The translations under genes and the position numbers were made by a program. A model generated the notes under the pieces. That model had not been told where the DNA came from. It did no database searches and saw only the letters and a program-made list of their open reading frames with translations. From Castanea sativa (lineage: Eukaryota; Streptophyta; Magnoliopsida; Fagales; Fagaceae), in assembly GCF_040712315.1 (NCBI RefSeq), contig NC_134017.1, forward strand, positions 3,998,001 to 4,062,000: a stretch of DNA of 64,000 bases. Reading direction: 5' to 3'. Positions 57,481 to 64,000 of the stretch are shown here, in pieces. The stretch's first letter is position 1. Every line of letters starts with the position of its first letter.

Positions 57481-58841
57481 ATGAAAAGGTAGGAAGTGTT
57501 GAAGAGCTAGTGTATGACCCAAATGCTGAAGAAGTCCAAGATGTTGAGGCCGAATGGGAAGATGATCCCAGCTACCTCACGTGCATTAAAGCCATCTCCC
57601 CTCAGGTTGAAGATTCCCAGGCTGTTTTTGGTGTCCCTAGAGTGAATGTGATAAGGTGTGCTTTGACAGAACAAAGGGAAACTGATGATTGGCGAAGAAG
57701 TGCCATCTTCCAGACTTACACTAAGTGTGGAGACAAAACGTGCAAGGTTATTATAGATAGTGGGAGTTGCATTAATGCGGTGTCCTCTAACGTTGTTTCC
57801 CGCCTAGGCTTGAAATTGATCCCACACCTTAACCTATATAAAGTTTCTTGGGTGGATACTTCCTCCATAGCCATAAAAGAAAGATGTGTTGTCCCACTTC
57901 AATTCCTCACCTATAAGGCAGAAATATGGTGTGACGTAATTCCCATGGATGTAGGGCATATTATCTTAGGTAGACCTTGGCTTTATGACTTGGATGTCAC
58001 CCTTCATGGGCGATCCAATTCTTGCTCATTTATGTTTGGAGGCAAGAAGATTGTGCTTAATCCTTTGAAACCCAAGCCAATCGACATGAGCAAGAAGCCA
58101 GAAGTACCGAAGGCGAAAGGTCTGAACATCATAAGCCCAAAGGCATTTGAGAGGGTAGCGGTTCAGGAATCCATTGTGTTTGTCTTGGTTGCTAGGGAAC
58201 TTCATGGAGAGACCTGTGAGGAGCAACCTGAAGAAGTGAGGTCCGTGCTCCAGGAATTTAAGGATGTTTTCCCTGAGGAACTCCCCGATCAATTACCGCC
58301 CATGCGTGATATCCAACACGCCATAGATTTTGTGCCCGGAGCAACCCTACCTAACTTGCCCTATTATAGGATGAGCCCTGCAGAACATGCTGAGTTGCAA
58401 AGACAAGTAGAAGAACTACTTAGGAGGGGTTTTGTTCGTGAGAGCATGAGCCCTTGTGCAGTCCCTGCACTCTTAACTCCAAAGAAAGATGGGACTTGGA
58501 GGATGTGTGTTGATAGTCGTGCCATCAACAAGATCACTGTGAAGTATCGTTTTCCTATCCCTCGGTTGGATGACATGTTGGATATAATGGCTGGAGCAAC
58601 GATCTTCTCCAAGATAGACTTGAAAAGTTGCTATCATCAAATTAGGGTTCGTCCTGGTGATGAGTGGAAAACTGCCTTCAAGACGAAAGATGGTTTATAT
58701 GAGTGGATGGTTATGCCTTTTGGATTGTCCAATGCTCCTAGTACCTTTATGAGAGTGATGACTCAAGTGCTCAAGCCTTTTATGGGAAAATTCCTGGTTG
58801 TGAACTATGATGATATCCTAATTTATATTAAGTCTAGGTAG
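57481..58841 (+). pseudogene. Chromovirus protease and reverse transcriptase N-terminal part
   Basis: The frame is open from gag through the whole region. It has the retropepsin motif VIIDSGSCINAV (about 57750), the linker PMRDIQHAIDFVPGA, RT motifs [12 protein letters not shown] and KIDLKSCYHQIRV, EWMVMPFGLSNAPSTF and the catalytic box NYDDILIY (about 58803-58826). It ends at a TAG stop at 58839-58841, about seven residues past the catalytic box, cutting RT in two. Confidence 0.9.
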
Positions 58842-60530
58842 CAACACTTAGACCACCTAACTCAAGTTTGCACAACCCTTAGGAAGGAGAGTTTATATGG
58901 TAACCTCAAGAAGTGCTCTTTCTTTACAGATAAAGTTGTCTTCCTAGGTTTCATAGTGTCATCTGAAGGAGTTTCTGCCGACCCCCAGAAAGTTCAAGCA
59001 ATTATGGATTGGCCCGAGCCCAAAACTATACATGAGGTTCGAAGCTTTCATGGGCTCGCTTCCTTTTATCGCCGATTCATCAAAGGATTTAGTACCATTA
59101 TGTCTCCCATCACTGACTGCTTGAAACATGGGGAGTTTACTTGGACAAAGGCTGCTACTAAGGCCTTCAAGGAGGTGAAACAGAAGATGACTGAGGCACC
59201 TGTCATGCGTCTCCCTAATTTCACCAAGCCTTTTGAAGTGGAATGTGATGCCTCAGGTATTGGCATAGGGGGAGTCCTTAGTCAAGAGCGTCACCCAATT
59301 GCCTATTTCAGTGAAAAGTTGAATGATGCTAAGAAGAAGTACTCCACGTATGACAAAGAATTTTATGCCATTGTACGAGCTCTTTGGCATTGGTGTCATT
59401 ACTTGTTGTCTCGAGAGTTTATTATCTACTCTGATCATGAAGCTTTGCGTTATCTCAATTCCCAAAAGAAGCTAAATTTTAGGCACGGTAGTTGGGTTGA
59501 ATTTCTGCAACGCTACTACTTTGTGGTGAAACATAGAGCGGGAGTTGAGAATAAGGCTGCTGATGCACTGAGTCGAAGATTGTCTTTGCTATCAGTCATG
59601 AGTGTTAAGGTAACTGGGTTTGAACGACTTAAGGATGACTATCAATCATGCCAAGATTTTGGGGAGCTCTACACTAGCCTAAATAATGCTTCGCATCCCG
59701 TCTTGGATGATTATACCCTTCAAGATGGTTACTTGTTCAAAGCCAACAAGTTGTGTATCCCTCGGTCGTTAGTGAGAGATTTTCTAGTTTGGGAGATACA
59801 TGCAGGAGGCCTTGCAAGTCATTTTGGCCGAGATAAGACAATTGAGGAAGTGGAATGTCAATTCTATTGGCCTGGTCTTAAGAGGAGCGTTGCTAAGATA
59901 GTTGGTCAGTGTCGTACATGTCAACTAGCCAAACATCGCAAGCAAAACACTGGTCTGTGCACGCCTTTACCTGTGCCAGATCGCCCGTGGCAGGACGTGA
60001 GTATGGACTTTGTGCTAGGTTTGCCCCGCACCTTTAGGAAGCATGATTCTATCCTAGTAGTTGTTGATCGCTTCTCTAAGATGGCTCATTTCCTACCATG
60101 TTCTAAGACTTCTGACGCTTCTAAAATTGCAAAGCTTTACTTTGATGAGATTGTCAAGCTTTATGGTCTCCCCAAAACCATAGTGTCAGATAGGGATGTT
60201 CGCTTCATGAGTTATTTTTGGAAGACCTTGTGGCATTTAGTAGGCACCAAATTGAAATTTTCCACCACATTTCATCCTCAAACTGATGGTCAAACTGAGG
60301 TGGTTAATCGTAGCCTAGGGAACCTCCTTCGGTGTCTAGTGGGTGAAGCCAATCGGAATTGGGATTCAATTCTTGCTATAGCCCAACTTGCATATAATAG
60401 CTCTGTCAATAGGTCTATAGGCGTTAGTCCTTTTGAGGTTGTGCATGGATATACACCTAGGAAGCCCTTAGATCTTTTGCCCATGTCCCCACATGTTAGG
60501 ATTTACGAATTCGCCGAGGCAATCGCATGA
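58842..60530 (+). pseudogene. Chromovirus RT thumb, RNase H and integrase
   Basis: In the same frame after the stop come LKKCSFFTDKVVFLGF, SFHGLASFYRRFI, an RNase H part (VECDASGIGIGGVL, KYSTYDKEFYAI, YSDHEALRYLNSQ) and integrase. Integrase shows the HHCC zinc module (HAGGLASHFG ... CRTCQ), then D, D and E motifs (SMDFVLGLPR, VSDRDVRF, DGQTEVVNRSLGNLL). The frame ends at a TGA at 60528-60530. Confidence 0.9.
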
Positions 60531-61139
60531 CATGTTCATGATTTGCATACTGAGTTTCACAAAAAAAGTCAGGTAAGTAATTCTCAATATAAAATTCATG
60601 CCGATACTCATCGGCGTCATGCGCAGTTTCGGTAGGAGATTATGTCATGATTCGGATCCGACTCCGAACGGTTTCCTCTCGGGACCGTTAAGAAATTGCG
60701 TGCTCGTAGTGCCGGTCCGTTCAAGGTATTGAAACGAATGGGCTCAAATGCATATGTCATTGACCTCCCTCATGATTATGGTATTAGCTCCTCCTTTAAT
60801 ATTGAGGATCTCGTTGCTTATAAAAGCCCTACAAACCTATTCCCCGATACTCCTTTTGATGAGCCTTTACTTAATCCTATTGATGCCCCTATGCCTACCC
60901 CTTTACCCTTAAATTTGCCCTATGCACATAAAGAATCTATTGATGCTATTTTAGATGAGCAAATTGTTTCTACCGGATGGAGGAGTTCACCGTTTCCTAG
61001 TTTGGTGGCGGGGCGACCGCATTCCGATTGCACATGGATTACTAGAGATGAGCTACGATCGGCGGATCCCGACTGGATCCTGACTTACTGGAGTACTATC
61101 AGAGCTCTTCAGCTTTCCACTCGACAGGGTCGAGTTCCT
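60531..61139 (+). pseudogene. Integrase C-terminus with decayed chromodomain
   Basis: After stops at ~60528, 60633 and 60648 an open part (60696 on) reads GPFKVLKRMGSNAYVIDLP and SFNIEDLVAYKSP, the usual chromovirus integrase end. It is followed by SIDAILDEQIVST, a frame-disturbed middle and then SDCTWITRDELRSADPDW, which matches a retroelement chromodomain. Chromodomains steer insertion to marked chromatin. The middle of this one is scrambled. Confidence 0.75.
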
Positions 61140-61140
61140 C

Positions 61141-61155
61141 TCACCCGGGGGGAAT
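61141..61155 (+). other. Polypurine tract of the chromovirus
   Basis: TCACCCGGGGGGAAT stands directly before the 3' LTR. Its purine run GGGGGGAA is the likely plus-strand primer. Confidence 0.6.
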
Positions 61156-61504
61156 TGGTGCGGACACGAGATATAGGCCCCCAATTATACACACATATGG
61201 GAGGAAGAACAAAAAGAAGACGGCCCAACCTGTGGCCTTATGGATGGAGCCTATTAGTTATTGGGCTTGAGATTAAGCAAGCCCGAACATTTAATAATTA
61301 GGGTTTTGTGTTGTAGCTATTTAAACACTTTTTTGATTATTGTAACACAGCTTTTGAGAAATATAAAAAACGTTTGTTTTCTTTTACACTGGTGCCGACT
61401 CCAGTTTGCTTGGTGCTGATTCCAAGCAGCCCTTAGGTGCTGACTCCTAGGGTTTACTCTATCATTTTTCTTCTCTATTATACTATTGTGGTTGTCCTAC
61501 GTCA
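61156..61504 (+). repeat. 3' LTR of the chromovirus
   Basis: 349 bases from TGGTGCGG to CTACGTCA, matching the 5' LTR except for about three substitutions and the 16-base length difference. Confidence 0.93.
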
Positions 61505-62526
61505 CTATGATTGTGATGAAATACCTCTTTCCAAATGAATTCAAATTGTGTGGCTCAGGAATTCCATGTCATGTTTCTGCTGTTTCTACTGTTATGATTT
61601 TTTTTTTTTTTGGCTATGCTTTTAGGGGCCTGCATTTGGTACCTCCACCATATTCACGTATTGGACTGACTTGATATAAAAACCGTTTCACACCAAGGTT
61701 AGCATTTTGTTACTTGAATATGTTTAGGAAAAAACATGTTTGCCATTCAATAATGGTTGATTTCTCAATGTTGCTGCTCTGAGCATCTATTATTTGAAAC
61801 TAAAAAGTCTAAAACCTCTTTAATGTTTGTGCTAAAAAGTCATGTTTTTCGTTTGATTGTGTATTTGTTTAAAGGAATGTATAATTGTTTTAAAGAATGG
61901 ATGAATCTTTTTTGGCAGAAAATTATGTTTCTTTTTCATCTATTGAATTTGATTAAATAGCCAACATATTTCTTAAAATTATGTCGTTGAATATTTAGGG
62001 ACTATTTACTAAAGATTGTTGTGTGGTATACACATTAATGTTTCAATTAGTTTGTCAATCTTTAGAAAAAGCTTTTTATTTTAAAAGCCAATAAAATATT
62101 ATGCAAACGTCTTTAATTCTTGGTTCCACCTGAATGACCAAAGAACAACAATATTCTACATACTTCTATTGATCCACTAATTCTCTAATTGTCTTCGGTT
62201 AATGTTTTTGATTAGTCCATGGATCTTTATTATTATGTTTGCTCTGTTTGGTCATGGTCACAATCTGGAGACTGACGCAGCAGAAATCTGTTTCAACTTT
62301 CAACAATTTTTTTCCATTCTCTTCTCAAAAAAAAAAAAAAAAAAAAACTCAATAGCTTTTAATTTCATTTCAAAATATTTTTTTCACCCTTAATCATCAA
62401 TGAACAATATTTTTTCCCCCTAAACATCAATGATCCCCCCTAAAAAAAATCAATGATCAATGAACAAGTCAACAACCTAACATGGAAGACATAACACTAG
62501 ACAGTGTATGTGTGTGTATATACATA
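61505..62526. other. Non-coding stretch right of the chromovirus
   Basis: It continues the text left of the element (..TTTATTCACTATG | ATTGTGATGAAATACC..), which without the insertion could be read as a short final exon ending at TGA. Otherwise only AT-rich sequence and an A run near 62329-62346 are present. Confidence 0.35.
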
Positions 62527-62640
62527 TACTGTTTTTCACACCGTTGACTATTTCAAACACTAGAACCCCAAAGCTATAGACATCTACTTTTTCAGTTAGT
62601 CTTCCTTGAGCAAGGTATTCAAGAGCCATGTAACCTCCTT
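62527..62640 (-). pseudogene. Receptor-like kinase exon fragment
   Basis: On the minus strand ~38 codons read [20 protein letters not shown] then [16 protein letters not shown]. This is kinase subdomains VIII-IX (activation segment APE motif, here ALE, and DVYSFGV) of plant receptor-like kinases, closest in style to the cysteine-rich (CRK) type. It stops at a CAG followed by TATATGT, like a damaged splice donor. No other kinase exons are near, so it is an isolated relic. Confidence 0.78.
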
Positions 62641-64000
62641 CAAGCATTAACAAAAGAGAGGTTTTATTAGTATAGTGAATGATTCAGAAGAATTCAAGTT
62701 CTAAATACCAGACTAGAAGTTATAAAGAATAAGAAGAATACTATTAAATAAGCACACTTACAGTGTGCCAACAATGGCAGTGCTGATTTGTTTCTTTAGA
62801 TTGTTGTTGTTTTTTTTTTTTCCATTTTAAATTTTATTACTATCTCTTGTGTTGTGGGTTTGTTTTTAGTATTTGGGGTGAATCTTATCCTCTGTGATTT
62901 CAAAGACTATGTTTGACTTTGATTTCTTCATGTAGTGCTGTGGTGTGGTAAATTGTTTTGTTGCCTTTTCTTTCTACTTGAGTTTTTAGGATGTTCACAA
63001 CTAGATTATGAAACTAATTTATCACTGTGCTGGGCATGAGTAGATGGAACACACCAACTGTTATATAGTTTAAAGTATATTGGGCTGTTCATTTTCTGCA
63101 AAATACTGACGTTGTTGGTTTCAAAAAAATTTATAGAGGGTAGCTTTGTGCAAATAATTGCAGGTTCTTTTTAAAATATTAGAATTGTTAGTTGTGTCCT
63201 AATTTGGTCTTATTGTTGGCATTTTTATGTTATTTTCAAAACAGATGTTCAGCAAGTGATCTTTGCTATGCAATCTTCTAACTGCAAAATTTTAAAGCTA
63301 TGGACTTTTAGTTGCTGCTATTTTAATATTTTATGCTCTGTTGCCAGGAGTGCATTAGTTGAAATTCAATTTCATTCCAGCCAAGCTAAACAGGTTGCTG
63401 TAATGTTTGCTAATTGGGCAGGATGAGGTTATCTTCATTTTCGTGATTTCTCTTTTATGTACATTGTTACAACTTACAAAATTATGTTCAAAATCCTAAA
63501 TTGCTTCATGTCCATCTCTCTGTTTTCGTGTCATTGCTTTGGTTTTTTTAGTTTTTTTTCGTAATAATAATGATTTTTGATTGGTTACTGAGAAATTGTA
63601 GGAATCAAATAATGAATAATTTTGGGGTTTAATTTAGTGTGATTGGGATTCAAGAATCTTTATATAGCTATTTTATTTGTTTTATTAGTTGGTTGGTGTC
63701 AATTTTTATTACTATTCAGTGTAGCTCAATTCTCCCTTCTAATTATTTCACATCCTCAACGCTACTTTTTGTTATTTTAATTTGAATTAAAATCCAGATG
63801 TTTATTTTCTCTCTTTCAATGTTTTGGCCTCAGATTATAATCTTTGTTTTTCTTGCTTTACTAAAATTATAATCTTTTCCAAATTGGAATTATTGTATTC
63901 TTTGATTATTTACTGCCTTCTGGATTTATCATAATTTATTTTTAATAGGGGTGGCATCATGGGGTTTAGCCCTTGAATATGTGTAAAAAAAACATGTTTG
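62641..64000. other. Non-coding stretch at the right edge
   Basis: T-rich intron-like sequence without long frames. AATAGGGGTGGCATCATGG at about 63944 looks like the left end of a TAGGGGTGG-type hAT MITE that leaves the window. Confidence 0.4.

Larger units (their letters stand above)
54605..61504 (+). mobile_element. Complete young Ty3/gypsy chromovirus (Reina-like)
   Basis: LTRs at 54605-54969 and 61156-61504 enclose gag, protease, RT, RNase H, integrase and a chromodomain-like tail. Exact 5-bp copies CTATG flank it (54600-54604, 61505-61509). The LTRs differ by only about three base changes plus one 16-base duplication, so insertion is recent relative to the Tat element. Despite this, the coding region has several stops and at least two frameshifts, so it was probably copied from a defective parent by another element's enzymes. 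Lineage is inferred from the integrase and chromodomain wording. Confidence 0.93.

Noticed and set aside
58956..60530. A stand-alone integrase or RNase H gene
   Set aside because: It continues in frame from the RT part across a single TAG and lies within one LTR element, so it is part of the chromovirus polyprotein.

Overview
The window is nuclear DNA of a flowering plant, most likely a woody eudicot. It has long AT-rich non-coding stretches, spliceosomal GT-AG introns, a plant NB-LRR resistance gene, a plant DUF4220/DUF594 membrane protein, a nuclear insertion of plastid DNA and many plant transposable elements. Species cannot be fixed from the sequence alone. Only two genes look intact: the NLR at 11682-15338 (minus) and the DUF4220/DUF594 gene at 32006-34289 (minus). 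Almost everything else is mobile DNA at different stages of decay.

Left third (1-23,470). A long-TIR Mutator-like element (537-1881, exact 9-bp target duplication) and a full hAT element with a broken transposase gene (3228-6831, exact 8-bp duplication) come first. A diverged segmental duplication follows (7828-8225 versus 9346-10232). One of its copies was split by a mosaic plastid insertion joining ndhD and ndhB pieces. Next are the NLR and a decayed Ty1/copia 3' half (15.7-18.2 kb) interrupted by a hAT-like MITE. Two fragments of Ty3/gypsy elements run from about 18.5 to 23.5 kb.

Middle (23.5-34.9 kb). A tandem repeat of about 215-220 bp opens this part. It is followed by MULE, hAT and Harbinger-type MITEs, a small TRIM-like element, a SINE with an 18-bp target duplication, and the DUF4220/DUF594 gene, whose first coding exon is only 13 nt.

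Right half. A complete Tat-lineage Ty3/gypsy element on the minus strand (34930-45138, 543-bp LTRs, target duplication ATAAC) has gag, protease, RT, a second RNase H and integrase. Between integrase and its 3' LTR lie a 79-bp tandem repeat and an antisense, intron-containing gene with its own TATA-like box. A second array of the ~215-bp repeat (45.9-48.5 kb), a second SINE and a Harbinger-like element with a GC-rich minisatellite follow. From 50.4 kb there is non-coding, Helitron-like or gene-relic sequence. A young complete chromovirus (54605-61504, LTRs differing at about 3 of 349 aligned bases, target duplication CTATG) is inserted in it. A receptor-like kinase exon remnant lies at 62.5 kb.

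The most unusual items are the antisense gene inside the Tat element, the NLR with a membrane-anchor-like N terminus and three Rx-N-like segments, the ~215-bp repeat family found at three places including just upstream of the NLR, and the plastid mosaic beside its own paralogous empty site. All homology calls are by eye.
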